Both the position numbers and the translations under genes were made by a program. The notes beneath the pieces were generated by a model that was not told the origin of the DNA, made no database searches, and saw only the letters and a list, made by a program, of their open reading frames with translations. From Datisca glomerata (Eukaryota; Streptophyta; Magnoliopsida; Cucurbitales; Datiscaceae): 64,000 nucleotides of DNA. Every line of letters begins with the position of its first letter. The first letter of the stretch is position 1. Positions 25,508-35,163 of this stretch are shown here, in pieces. The stretch is from NCBI GenBank assembly GCA_003255025.1, contig QANY01007306.1:678273-742272 (forward strand). The letters run 5' to 3'.

Positions 25508-25950
25508 TGTTTCCACAGGTGCCCCTTCTTCCAATGGTACTATAATTCCTATTCCTATCCCTTCATTCCCTCTTTTGCTCTAACTACATTCCAGGAAATT
25601 CATACGCTCCATGGACGGAGCAAAAAGTGGAGTCTTGGTCAGAGCAAGCCGCCATATTCTATTACTAAACATAATTCGGAGAAGCTCATCCGAAACTAGA
25701 GCTAGAAACGCTTCATTTCATTTCGTTCCCATTCTTCATTTTATTCTTCTTGAATCCAAGGGAGACTTCTTATATTTAGAATCTTTTTGTGGTGTGCTCT
25801 GTTTACTATTCTTTCGTACTTTCTTCTTTTTACCACGCGAGAGTTCAGCGAAGCGTGAGTGGGCGCGGAGAAGGAAAGGCCAAACACTTCGGCCTAACGG
25901 GAATGAGCAACGATGAAATGACAAGATGAGGTGCTCCGGGCACCCCCGGC
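25508..25950 (+). pseudogene. Mitochondrial ccmFN fragment with a stop
   Basis: CcmF proteins act in heme attachment to cytochrome c. The frame reads [16 protein letters not shown], an in-frame TAA at 25581-25583, then HSRKFIRSMDGAKSGVLVRA, LESFCGVLCLLFFRTFFFLP and KREWARRRKGQTLRPNGNEQ. I recognise it as the N-terminal half gene (ccmFN). A membrane segment is visible around CGVLCLLFF. Confidence 0.8.
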
Positions 25951-26103
25951 AACCACCCCCCGAGTATATGCTTCAACAGGAATTAAACAAGGGTAGATTG
26001 ATACAATAGATACCTCTGGTAAAATGCCCCCCCGTAACCCAGCAGATAAAGTACATTACATAGTCCGTTTTAGGGATTGGCTACTTACCCATTCAGTGAC
26101 TTT
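25951..26103. other. Unassigned organellar-like piece
   Basis: Its right part (CCCATTCAGTGACTTTGGCA) is repeated inverted near 37697-37725, so it is a real shared segment, but I cannot name it. Confidence 0.35.
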
Positions 26104-26215
26104 GGCACTGGAATGACTGAATTACTTAGGATGCATGTGCCCATAAGAAATCGTGAAGCCACCCATTAATAGTAATGGAACTCTGCGCAAAGTTTCCTCC
26201 CGTGATATGAGTTAC
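26104..26215 (-). pseudogene. psaA: psaA fragment with a stop
   Basis: Minus frame [23 protein letters not shown], then DFLWAHAS and TAA (26126-26128) where psaA has glutamine, a C-to-T change. Confidence 0.85.
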
Positions 26216-26475
26216 TACCCCTAGATTCGAACCCATAGCTTATGATAGAACTAGAATAGATATTTTCTGTTTCCTACTCATACGAGCCCATATCCTTTTT
26301 TTCGATCAATCTCTACTTCTAATCTCCCCCCCCCCCCCCCANCCCCACAATCTGATATTATGGTGCCGGTATAGACTGAAATTCCGTTATGGTCCAATTC
26401 TGACTGGTAATAGATACCAAGGATTTGCAATATTTGATTGATAACAATTCTGTTCTCAAAGGAGATCTCTGAGGT
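26216..26475 (-). pseudogene. rpoB: rpoB fragment with poly-C expansion
   Basis: Minus strand reads the Ycf/rpoB region with IVINQI-like sequence, then the [11 protein letters not shown] part, then MSRKQKISILVLS and a TAA before AMGSNL. The GG-rich codons after ISDW sit in a run of 16 C with an N (26326-26345). The same rpoB region is at 48238-48535 on the plus strand. Confidence 0.85.
26326..26345. repeat. Poly-C tract with an N
   Basis: A run of C interrupted by A and an unresolved base at 26342. The other copy (48520-48533) has only five G here, so the run grew in this copy or is a sequencing artefact. Confidence 0.9.
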
Positions 26476-26701
26476 TCTATTGTGTTTATGTTCAGAGCTT
26501 CATGAATTATCTTATCAGCAAAAGAACAATAGCGAGAGACTTTTCAACACTTGGAGACATCCAAAAACTTTGTTTTATCACCCTGTTCAGTAGGTAAGAC
26601 TGAGAGTGGGATTTCCACGTCTAAAGTTTCATTCTTTCCATACCTCCCATGTGTGAAAGAAGGGAATGGAGTGGATCAGATGGCCAACAAGAGACGGGGT
26701 G
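26476..26701. other. Unassigned organellar-like piece
   Basis: No gene recognised. It ends exactly where the tRNA begins. Confidence 0.3.
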
Positions 26702-26775
26702 GGGCCTGTAGCTCAGAGGATTAGAGCACGTGGCTACGAACCACGGTGTCAGGGGTTCGAATCCCTCCTCGCCCA
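26702..26775 (+). tRNA. trnR-ACG: Plastid trnR-ACG, full-length copy
   Basis: 74 bases from GGGCCTGTAGCTCAGAGG to CTCGCCCA. The anticodon loop has CTACGAA (ACG) and the T-loop GGTTCGAAT. I see one change from the usual plastid sequence, in the T stem (GTCAGGGG for GTCGGGGG). Box A and box B are both present, so RNA polymerase III could recognise it, but a nuclear role is unproved. The natural plastid spacer follows. Confidence 0.9.
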
Positions 26776-26990
26776 CAACCGGCCAAAAAGGGAAGGACCT
26801 TTCCCTCTAGGGGTAGGAAAATAATGATCGGGATAGCGGACCCAAACCTATGGAACTTGGGTGTGGGTCTTTTGTCGAAATGGAATGGCCTTATCTTTTT
26901 ATTTATCGTTAATGGGTTAATGGCGGGGGTGGAAAAATGAAATATAGTATACCCGATCTGAATCAGCATATTTTTTTGTTTTATGAACAG
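26776..26990 (+). other. Plastid spacer after trnR-ACG, copy 1
   Basis: CCGGCCAAAAAGGGAAGGAC and on to CCCGATCTGAATCAGCATAT. Other copies lie on the minus strand at 31433-31612 and 34360-34482. Only this copy continues past the TTTTGTTTTA point where the other two switch to a different sequence. Confidence 0.8.
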
Positions 26991-27737
26991 CCCTGAGCAA
27001 ATCTTCTAGAGAGCGTACCCTTCCCTGATGTAGTCAGGTTTATCTACGAGGAACTTCAAAGAGCAGCCACACTTGGAGCTTACGACGAAGCACTGCGTAG
27101 GTTTCTTAAGGCAAGGATGCTTCTAGAGCTAAAAGGAAAAAAATAGAATAGATTTCACAGCTCCTCTTTGCCCCCTATCTAGTCTAGTAAGGCTTTGATT
27201 GGTTACTCGAATCTTTCATTTTTGTACTCTACTCGTCCTTGAAGGTCCAATTAATTAATAGTCAAGTAATTGGAGGACGGTTAGTGTCTGTTCTGCATGA
27301 CTTTGGAACGTTATAGCTAAGGAGCATATTTCAGGGTCCCTTGACTTGCCAAACGGTTTCCAGTATGCCTATATTGTTAGTCTTTACACACATGATAGTG
27401 GCAGCCAAGTTATCGGTGTATAGAGAGGACCTCACCGTTTAAGAATTAACCATAGAAACGATGGAACCCACTATTTCTTTATCCATTTCTATTTCTTTTT
27501 TTATATACTATGCTTTTTATACCTAGTATCAATACAATTTCTTATTTTGAGGTGAAATGCATAGAAAAAAAATGACTATAGCACACTTATTTCTTGATTT
27601 TACCCATAAGCTAAGGCATGTTCTTCATGTTGCAACTGATAGAAAGGTGGAGAATCCTCCTGAGAATCAAGATGACTTATGTAATCAAAAAGATCTTTAG
27701 TAGTCGCAAAAGTGGTGACGGTGTATATGGGGCTCAA
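26991..27737. other. Unassigned organellar-like piece
   Basis: At 27016-27147 the plus strand has an open frame ending in TAG, with VRFIYEELQRAATLGAYDEA and ALRRFLKARMLLELKGKK. It is helical and charged and I do not recognise it. The rest (27150-27737) shows AT-rich sequence resembling plastid spacers. Confidence 0.35.
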
Positions 27738-27990
27738 AGGAAGTTCAATAGGTCTTCAAATCGTTCATTTGAAAAAATGGAAACCCTTCTTATTGGATGA
27801 TCATGATACTTCCCAAAAATCAAAATTCTTGATCAATGGAGGAACAATATCACCATTTTTATTCAATAAGATACCAAAGTGGATGATTGACTCATTCCAT
27901 ACTAGAAATAATCGCAGGAAATCTTTTGATAACACGGATTCCTATTTCTCAATGATATCCCACGATCAAGACAATTGGCTAAATCCCACA
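27738..27990 (+). pseudogene. ycf2: ycf2 fragment
   Basis: [40 protein letters not shown] and [17 protein letters not shown], from the middle of Ycf2. The frame is open. Confidence 0.92.
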
Positions 27991-28227
27991 TGAGGTTTGT
28001 GAATAAGTGATTGTCTGATAATGAGCAAGGAATGTCCGTCTTTCTACTAAACAGGATGTATTGAACTCATAATTCATTATATACTTTTTATGAATGCCAA
28101 CTAAGTATCGTAAGTAAATTGCTCCCGGTTGTTCAATGATTTGATAACCAGAGTCATTCTTCGATAAATGATCACTATGAGTCAGACTCAATAGAATTTG
28201 ATCAATCCTTTTTTTTGTCGGGGGCAA
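27991..28227 (-). pseudogene. ycf2: ycf2 fragment
   Basis: Minus frame [40 protein letters not shown] and [19 protein letters not shown]. It lies directly against another ycf2 piece of opposite strand. Confidence 0.92.
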
Positions 28228-28357
28228 GTGGAACTAAAATGGCCCGATCGGACTACAACGGGAGAGGAAGTGAAAGAACCGGAATTACCTTTTTTCCATA
28301 CCTTGAACCTCATCTTTTATACGATTGGAGGTGGGGACATAGTCGCCCAATAGGCCA
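28228..28357. other. Unassigned organellar-like piece
   Basis: No gene recognised between ycf2 and rrn23 pieces. Confidence 0.3.
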
Positions 28358-28458
28358 CGCTTATTTTCAACTCCCCGAAGCATTTCGTCGCTTACTACGC
28401 CCTTCCTCATCTCTGGGTGCCTAGGTATCCACCGTAAGCCTTTCCTCATTTGAACCTC
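28358..28458 (-). pseudogene. Plastid rrn23 5' end, inverted copy
   Basis: Reverse of the 23S 5' end (GAGGAAAGGCTTACGGTGGA, GGGCGTAGTAAGCGACGAAA). It faces the plus-strand copy 30 bases away. Confidence 0.92.
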
Positions 28459-28487
28459 GGATGTTGATAAGATCCTTCCTTTTAGCA

Positions 28488-28621
28488 GCACCTTAGGATG
28501 GCATAGCCTTAAAGTTAAGAAGTTAAGGGTGAGGTTTAAATGAGGAAAGGCTTACGGTGGATACCTACGCACCCAGACGAGGAAGGGCGCAGTAAGCGAC
28601 GAAATGCTTCGGGGAGTTGAA
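28488..28621 (+). pseudogene. Plastid rrn23 5' end with leader
   Basis: Leader TTAAGAAGTTAAGGGTGAGG, then AATGAGGAAAGGCTTACGGT and GCGACGAAATGCTTCGGGGA. A small deletion (CCCAGACGAGG for CCCAGAGACGAGG) marks decay. Confidence 0.92.
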
Positions 28622-29166
28622 AGAAAGAAGGTAAAGAAGGGAAACTAAGGTAGCCTAAGCCACTAGTACGAAGATCAGTTTTTGGAGCAGAACAAGTGCC
28701 TTAGATACAAAATCCAATCAAATCAGTGACAATCGTTCGAATGCGTTATCAGAAATCGTCGCACCAGATCGTAACGCGGTATCGTAGCTTCCTGCCTCGC
28801 GACAGCCCCGGTCTTGTGGTATTTCCTTTGGGTGATGCCCATTTTCACCTAAGACACGGTCGGCACTAGCATGATCGTTATCTAAAAAATGCTTCACTCC
28901 AAAGCGTGCAACATGACCTTTTTTGAAGCAAGGGCCCCTTCTGCCTTTAAGGCTTTCCCAAGAAGTAGTAACATTCGTTTTGAACGAGAGGAGACAGAGT
29001 ATGAACAAATAAAAGAGAAGAGAAAACAGAATGGATTTTTTTTACATATTTTATATACATAGACTCTTTACTTTACTCGTTTATTTTACTCATCTATCAA
29101 TCTCGAAAGGGTATATCTCCAGACAGTTCAATGTATAGGTATTTATCATGATATATACTATTAATT
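28622..29166. other. Unassigned piece, mitochondrial-like left part
   Basis: 28720-29010 is GC-richer with a 96-codon open frame on the minus strand that I do not recognise. 29030-29160 is AT-rich and plastid-like. Confidence 0.35.
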
Positions 29167-29167
29167 G

Positions 29168-29398
29168 GCGGAGTAGGTGAACGTACTCGGGAAGGAAATG
29201 ATCTTTACATGGAAATGAAAGAATCTTGAGTAATTAATGAATAAAATATTGCAGAATCAAAAGTGGTTCTAGTCTACGGTCAGATGAATGAACCGCCGAG
29301 AGCTCGTATGAGAGTTGGTTTAACTGCCTTAACTATGGCAGAATATTTCTGAGATGTTAATGAGCAAGACGTGCTTCTATTTATCGACAATATCTCTA
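29168..29398 (+). pseudogene. atpB: atpB fragment with several stops
   Basis: GGVGERTREGNDLYMEMKES, then [30 protein letters not shown] and [17 protein letters not shown] (29350-29352, from CGA), DVNEQDVLLFIDNI. It includes conserved sequence of the catalytic domain. It overlaps in content with 46280-46383. Confidence 0.95.
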
Positions 29399-29506
29399 AG
29401 TTGAATTTCTCAATTCCTTTACATTTTGTTTTGTTGCAAATTCCAATTTGAGTACAAAATTCTCTTTTTTCCTACATATGGATTTCATACATTACAGAGT
29501 TAGGTA
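29399..29506. other. Plastid-like spacer
   Basis: T-rich, no gene recognised. Confidence 0.3.
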
Positions 29507-29580
29507 ATGAGGCCCTATCGATTAGTATTACGCAGAAGAAATCCATTATAGACACTAATATAATTAGATCTGCTCTTCAT
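29507..29580 (+). pseudogene. ycf2: ycf2 fragment
   Basis: [20 protein letters not shown] and SALH. Confidence 0.88.
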
Positions 29581-30584
29581 CCGCTAATAGGCGGAAGAAT
29601 AGATTCCCAGCTACTGACTCTAATAAGAAGCCGTACCACAGAAAGAAGGTCAACCTCACCCCAGGTAATCACAGCTTTCTTCCCCTCAGGTCAAAGAGTA
29701 AGAACTCACTTTCGAGCATTACAGCTATAGCTACTGTAACAGAAGTAGAAAGGATAAAAGAAAGATACCCGGGCATGAGAAAGTCAGACTGGGGAACAGA
29801 CGTGTAAATAGAACAGCCAGATAGCGGGGAGAAAAGAGAAGCTCCAATGGACATTAGAATAAGAATAATAGGGCTTTCCTGCTTGAGAAGAAGGGGGACT
29901 TCCATGCCCTTTATAGTTACCTAAAGGCAGGTTCAAAGACAAAAGAAGGAGATCCATGGCAAGTCTTTGTGAAATAACTCCGATGAGAAGAAAAAAGGAG
30001 GCGTTAAGAAACCCTCCTGGCCCAACCCTAGACATTCTAAGATCCTTTTTCAAACCTGCTCCCATTTCGAGTCAAGAGATAGATAAATAGACACATCCCA
30101 TTGCACTGATCAGGGGCGTTCGTAGTTACTGAGGTTATAATTGATCCTATGGATACTATAGAGAATAAGTCTATCATCTTGATCAAGATGGTTTTATCTC
30201 ATTGGATATTCAGTCTAGTAGGTTCTACATTTTTTCTTTCCATATTAGAAAGCCTCATTCTTGTAATTAGGTTAAGAATGGCCCTTTAAGTCTAATGCAA
30301 GAACAATAATGCGTGCATTGCAAATATTGATTATTTTCTTATTTTATTTGTTGTTCTCTTTCTTTCATCGAATAGTATGTACTACTGTTACTGGACGACT
30401 AACCAATTCCTTAAAATGAAAACAAAAAAAGGAATTCCAACAAAAATACACGTACAAACACAAAAGGAATATTGGAAAATTGGATTCATGTAACAAGAGA
30501 AAGTTTTCCCATTCCTTAGCCGGAAAAAAATGTGGCTATGAAATAGGGATTAAGTGGAACAGAATTGACTGGGTGGTAGAGTCA
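29581..30584. other. Unassigned organellar pieces
   Basis: 29600-30060 is mitochondrial-like. An inverted match of about 60-70 bases lies at about 43640-43706 (GGCAAGTCTTTGTGAAATA against its reverse complement). A 78-codon minus-strand frame at 29905-29669 has hydrophobic segments but is not recognised. 30070-30580 is AT-rich and plastid-like. Confidence 0.35.
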
Positions 30585-30708
30585 TGAAAACACATGTTTC
30601 TTCCATATTTTGGACCTTAGCTCCATGGAACAATATACTACTGCTGAAACATGAAAGAATTGAAATCTTAGATCAAAACATTATGTATGGATGGCATGAA
30701 CTGCCTAA
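30585..30708 (+). pseudogene. ycf15: ycf15 5' part
   Basis: [40 protein letters not shown] doubtful plastid reading frame even in plastids. The 3' part lies at 37619-37675. Confidence 0.8.
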
Positions 30709-30821
30709 GCATTGCGAAACGATTCGAGGAAAGAGTGGTCTCTGAAATGGAAGAAAGAAGAACAGAAGGAAGGGCCAGAGCCTTAGCAATGCTGCCAAGA
30801 TATCCCATATACGTGAGTAGG
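30709..30821. other. Unassigned, basic open frame
   Basis: [20 protein letters not shown] in frame with ycf15 and petA around it, so an artificial fused frame of 162 codons results. The source is unknown. Confidence 0.3.
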
Positions 30822-30822
30822 A

Positions 30823-31152
30823 ACAGGGGAACGGGTCAGATTTATCCCGACGGGAGTAAGAGTAATAATAATGTTTATAATGCTACAGCAGCAGGGATAG
30901 TAAGCAAAATAATACAAAAAGAAAAGGGAGGATATGAAATATCCATAGTGGATGCATCAGATGGGCGTCAAGTGGTTGATATTATCCCCCAAGGACTAGA
31001 ACTTCTTGTTTCAGAGGGCGAATCTATCAAACTTGATCAACCATTAACGAGTAATCCTAATGTGGGTGGATTTGGTCAGGGGGATGCGGAAATAGTGCTT
31101 CAAGATCCATTACGTGTCCAAGGCCTTTTGGTCTTTTTTACATCTGTGATTT
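30823..31152 (+). pseudogene. petA: petA 3' half
   Basis: Cytochrome f segment [60 protein letters not shown] and [20 protein letters not shown]. Open to the joint with rrn23. A relative lies at 34893-35163 on the other strand. Confidence 0.95.
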
Positions 31153-31289
31153 TGGGACGGAGGAGGCTAAGTTAGCCGAAAGATAGTTATCGATTCAAGG
31201 ACTCAAGGTGCCCCTGTTTTTTTAGGGTAAGAAGGGGTAGAGAAAATACCTCGAGCCAATGTTCGAATACCAGGCGCTACGGCGCAGTC
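31153..31289 (+). pseudogene. Plastid rrn23 fragment
   Basis: GACGGAGGAGGCTAAGTTAG, GGTAAGAAGGGGTAGAGAAA and GAATACCAGGCGCTACGGCG. Confidence 0.9.
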
Positions 31290-31432
31290 ATCGATTCTCC
31301 CGAGAGGCCATAATTACAGCGAGCAAACATATATTGATCAGGAACACATTTTTTCTATTCTACTAAGACTTGTACTTGCTCTGCTATTCTGCCCAAGCCT
31401 GGCTGAGGAAGAATTACGGGGCGTAAAACAAA
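31290..31432 (+). repeat. Shared segment S, copy 1
   Basis: GAGCAAACATAT, TACTTGTACTTGCTCTGCTA and CTGAGGAAGAATTACGGGGC also occur at 34205-34345. Both copies run into the trnR spacer at the same base (GCG|TAAAAC). The source is not identified. Confidence 0.75.
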
Positions 31433-31612
31433 AAAATATGCTGATTCAGATCGGGTATACTATATTTCATTTCCCCCCCCGCCATTAACCCATTAACGAT
31501 AAATAAAAAGATAAGGCTATTCCATTTCGACAAAAGACCCACACCCAAGTTCCATAGCTTTGGGTCCGTTATCCCAATCATTATTTTCCTACCCCCAAAG
31601 GGAAAGGTCCTT
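31433..31612 (-). other. Plastid spacer after trnR-ACG, copy 2
   Basis: Reverse complement of 26790-26990. Confidence 0.85.
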
Positions 31613-31618
31613 CCAAAT

Positions 31619-31808
31619 ACTCTTTTCTTGAATATCATTCAAAAAAATTTCAGATTGCCCAGTATTCCACCAATTAGTAACCCAAGATTCTAGGTTTTTA
31701 TTAAATGAAAGAGAGACCCACCAGGGTAAAAATACTATAGATGCAAGATATAGAAGGGGAATGAATGCTATCTTTTTTGCTTTTGCCATTTTGTGTCTTT
31801 GATTTTTT
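31619..31808 (-). pseudogene. cemA: cemA 5' fragment
   Basis: Envelope membrane protein of plastids. From the ATG at 31790 (minus strand) it reads [40 protein letters not shown] and [12 protein letters not shown]. The first membrane segment is visible. Open, then fused. Confidence 0.9.
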
Positions 31809-31811
31809 AAT

Positions 31812-31989
31812 GAACTCACTTCATAGATCCTATATCTATCTATATGAAGAAGAAATCATGTAACGAAGGGGGTTCTTATTTGTACAAATGGTACTTCGAA
31901 CTTGGAACGAGCATGAAGAAATTAATGATACTTCTTTATCTTTTGAGTTGTTCTGCCGGATCGGTCACTCAAGACCTTTGGTCTCTACC
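31812..31989 (+). pseudogene. ycf2: ycf2 fragment
   Basis: [40 protein letters not shown] and [16 protein letters not shown]. Confidence 0.92.
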
Positions 31990-32214
31990 CGTTCCTATCC
32001 TAGTAGCTAGATTGTTACTGTCTTCTCTTTGGCAGTGGGATGGGGAAACTGTGAGGATTGCCCATTAACTTCCTTACCTACACTGGTAGTTTAGTAAGGA
32101 CTTCTAAGCTTGTTCTATTCCCTAGTTCCTAGTTGCTACTGTCTTTTAATAGCTTCCCAGGCTTCCTAAAAGTCAGAAAAGAGAAGGACAATCAAATCCC
32201 ATCTCCGCAACATT
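31990..32214. other. Unassigned organellar-like piece
   Basis: No gene recognised. Confidence 0.3.
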
Positions 32215-32338
32215 TTTTTTTCTTTTGGGGTGGGAGGAAAAGAAGAGGGGAGGATAGAACCACTATCCTATCACGGTCAACTAGACTTAATCCTTTATCC
32301 TACTAAATTAAAAACATTTACCCATTATCCTGATCCTG

Positions 32339-32409
32339 GGCGAATAGCAGGAATCGAACCCGCATCTTCTCCTTGGCAAAGAGAAATTTTACCATTTAAC
32401 TATATCCGC
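32339..32409 (-). tRNA. trnG-GCC: Plastid trnG-GCC, full-length copy
   Basis: Minus strand GCGGATATAG, anticodon stem-loop with TTTGCCAAG (GCC) and T-arm GCGGGTTCGATTCCTGC. Acceptor 3' strand is TATTCGC against 5' GCGGATA, so one pair changed from C-G to a G-T wobble. D-arm shows AGTTAAATGG for AGTCGAATGG. Natural plastid leader and trailer flank it (32215-32338). Confidence 0.85.
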
Positions 32410-32774
32410 ATTTTTTTTTCTTTTCTATATATTATTTATTATTATCTTACTTAATGTATTATATATTATTTTCGAATTTTAAAATTGATTTATTATCTAA
32501 TTTCTTTATTATTTGAAATAGATTCAATAGATTAAACAATAGATGGAGGCCCGCTATACCAAAAGCGAGAGAAACCCCATCCCTCTCTTTCCTTTTTACG
32601 CCCCCATGTCGCCACACGGGAGGGACATGGGGACGTAAAAAAGGGGATCCTATCAACTTGTTCTGACCTAGGATAATAGTCTTCATCATTTACTCCCTTT
32701 TCTTTTAGTAAGCGCCAGTCTTTTACATCTGGCCGCATTGCATCAATATGGATCAAATAATCCATTGGTTGTAC
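32410..32774. other. Unassigned plastid-like piece
   Basis: The AT-rich left part continues the trnG leader. At 32590-32765 the minus strand has [20 protein letters not shown] and [17 protein letters not shown], a coding-like stretch I cannot name. Confidence 0.35.
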
Positions 32775-32970
32775 ATTCAGAGATGGATAAAATTTCTTTT
32801 TACCCTTATTTTTATGTAAAGGATCTAGTAGGTTGGGGTAGCTTTTGCTATCTTTTTTTCCATTTGGATTTTTTATGCTCCTAATGTTTGGGGCATCCCG
32901 ACAATTATATACTTGCTAATCCGATGTCCACCCCGCCTCATATTGTGCTGGAATGGTATTTCCTACCGAT
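32775..32970 (+). pseudogene. cob: Mitochondrial cob fragment, frameshifted
   Basis: Cytochrome b of complex [22 protein letters not shown] begins in one frame. An indel near 32835 shifts it, then [24 protein letters not shown] and HPDNY, TPPHIV and EWYFLP parts are spread over frames. Confidence 0.88.
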
Positions 32971-33227
32971 CCATGAAGTTCACTGATTATGAGACAGACA
33001 AGGTAGACGGTTCTAGAAAAAAGCAGTTGTGCTCTTACATGGGCCTCGCAACGCCTACACCACTACATGTTGAACTATACGACCATGCTGATTGCAAGGA
33101 TGGACCCGCTTCTCTAAAAAGATGAATAGATAGGGCCATGATACATTCCAGAATATTGTAAAATAGACTCAAGAGCTTTATTTAGAATTAGAGTAAGGGC
33201 ACGCTAAAACATTCCTTTTCTTGCAGT
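32971..33227. other. Unassigned mitochondrial-like piece
   Basis: No gene recognised. Confidence 0.3.
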
Positions 33228-33658
33228 CACCGATCTTCCCATAAACTGAAAATCCATAACCCCAATTGCTACAGGAATACCGTTTAATTAACCTGTGCCT
33301 GTTTGAACAGCCTCAGCTAATCCTGTCTTTCTTTGATAAGAATCAATATGATCTTTATAAGGTTCCTCTTTCGAATGAAATTCAATGGGATCCAGAGAAA
33401 CCATGTCTTCATCCATAGGATCCCAAGTACCTGGATCAATCGAAAGTTCGATTCTGTCTGAACTACTCATTTTCAAATGGTATCCACATTGTTCACAAAT
33501 ATTCATTTTAGATTTAAAATATTTCTTATAATTTAATCCATAACCATTTTCGCATTGAACCCACAAATGCCTGTATTTTTTAGTTACATCTAGATCATTA
33601 GAACTTTCTATTCTAGTTAAATCACTACCATGTGAAAAGTTGGAAGATCTGGCCAAAG
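33228..33658 (-). pseudogene. accD: accD fragment with lost zinc ligand and stop
   Basis: Carboxyltransferase beta subunit of plastid acetyl-CoA carboxylase. Minus frame [40 protein letters not shown] and [20 protein letters not shown]. The second cysteine of the zinc finger (CENC) is glycine here. CAA to TAA at 33288-33290 stops the frame before LNGIPVAIGVMDFQFMG. Confidence 0.93.
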
Positions 33659-33765
33659 AAGGTGAGAGCCATGTAGATTCGTTCCCATGGTTCGATCCTT
33701 CCCAGTAAAACGCGGCGTGTTCGAATTCTGATCGCTTTTACGCGAAAAAGGGGGACCACCCTCTA

Positions 33766-34000
33766 TCGATGAGCCTAGAAAAGAGAGTTGAGGGTTGGAA
33801 CGAGCGTATAACAAGAATTCTTGGAATTCCTTGGGGATTTTTGATTGGTGCTGAACTAACTATAGTGCAAAGCCGTATTTCTTTGGTTAATAAGATCCAA
33901 AAGGTTTATCAATCCCATGGAGTGGAGATCCATAATAGACATATAGAAATTATTGTACATCAAATAACATAAAAAATGTTGGTTTCAGAAGATGGAATAG
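33766..34000 (+). pseudogene. rpoC2: rpoC2 fragment
   Basis: [40 protein letters not shown] and [13 protein letters not shown], then a stop, then LVSEDGIA. Confidence 0.9.
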
Positions 34001-34204
34001 CCGGGGGGCATCTACCTCATCCCGATCACAAGGAGAGGTTCACCATGATGGGGGTACTTCTTTTTTTTCCCTTCCGGAAAGAATGAAATGCATAGGGGAC
34101 CATCCTTTTGTTGCGGCATGCTCCTGAGATTTATGGATTCGTAGGGGGCCTCAGGCCCTACTTAGTTTTGTAAGCCTTTGACATCAAAAATAACTCTTTG
34201 ATTG
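34001..34204. repeat. Unassigned, with an inverted repeat partner
   Basis: 34078-34175 (ATAGGGGACCATCCTTTTGT, then CTCCTGAGATTTATGGATTC) is the reverse complement of 36124-36225. The source is unknown. Confidence 0.6.
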
Positions 34205-34345
34205 CGGCAGTTATGCCTCTTTATTGCCACAATTACCGCGAGCAAACATATTAATGACGAGGAACATATTTTTGCTATTCTACTAATACTTGTACTTGCT
34301 CTGCTATTCTTCCCAAGCCTGGCTGAGGAAGAATTACGGGGCGTA
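34205..34345 (+). repeat. Shared segment S, copy 2
   Basis: See the copy at 31290. About a tenth of bases differ between copies, including ACATATTAATGACGAGGAAC here against a rearranged form there. Confidence 0.75.
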
Positions 34346-34359
34346 AAACAAAAAAATAT

Positions 34360-34482
34360 GCTGATTGGGATCGGGTATACTATATTTCATTTTTCCACCC
34401 CCGCCATTAACCCATTAACGATAAATAAAAAGATGAGGCCATTCCATTTCGACAAAAGATCCACGCCCAAGTTCTATACCTT
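34360..34482 (-). other. Plastid spacer after trnR-ACG, copy 3
   Basis: Shorter than copy 2, joined to rpoC1. Confidence 0.8.
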
Positions 34483-34880
34483 ATTATGACCATCCCTCAT
34501 TGGTTGTCCGTGGATTCCATTATCAAGAAGTGTATCCACGGCTTCTTGTACCAATTTCTCCTGATACATTACTAATTCTCCTGGCGTGGATCTACTTGTT
34601 GTTAATAGATCGATAAGAGTATTGTTACGATAGATAACTCTTCTATAGAGTTCATTAATGTCTGAGCTCATTAGTTTACCCCCATCTATCTGAATGATCG
34701 GTCTCAACTCGGGAGGAAGAACTGGTAATAGACATAAAACCATCCATTCTGGTTCTATATTTGTTCGAATAAAATGTTTAGCTAATTCCATACGTCTAAC
34801 CAAAAAATCCTTTCTTCTTCCCACTTTTCGATCTTCCCATTCATTACTTGCAGAAATCCACAGATCTATAAATTCATTAC
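34483..34880 (-). pseudogene. rpoC1: rpoC1 exon 2 fragment
   Basis: Minus frame [60 protein letters not shown] and [20 protein letters not shown]. It is open over about 130 codons, one of the longest intact pieces here. Confidence 0.95.
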
Positions 34881-34892
34881 AGATCTAGAAAT

Positions 34893-35163
34893 TCATTTCA
34901 GACAATTGACCTTCTCAAATTGTTTCTTTTTAAGAACTAAAAAGATTTGTGCCAAAATCACAGATGCAAAAAAGACCAAAAGGCCTTGGACACGTAATGG
35001 ATCTTGAAGCACTATTTCCGCATCCCCCTGGCCAAATCCACCCACATTAGGATTACTCGTTAATGGTTGATCAAGTTTGATAGATTCGCCCTCTGAAACA
35101 AGAAGTTCTGGTTCTGGGGGGATAATATCAACCACATGACGCCCATCTGATGCATCCACTATG
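34893..35163 (-). pseudogene. petA: petA 3' fragment
   Basis: Minus frame [20 protein letters not shown] through [20 protein letters not shown] to [12 protein letters not shown]. After FEKV the natural end is altered. Confidence 0.95.

Noticed and set aside
30687..31175. 162-codon open frame as a single gene
   Set aside because: It is a chance fusion of ycf15, an unknown piece, petA and 23S rRNA sequence.
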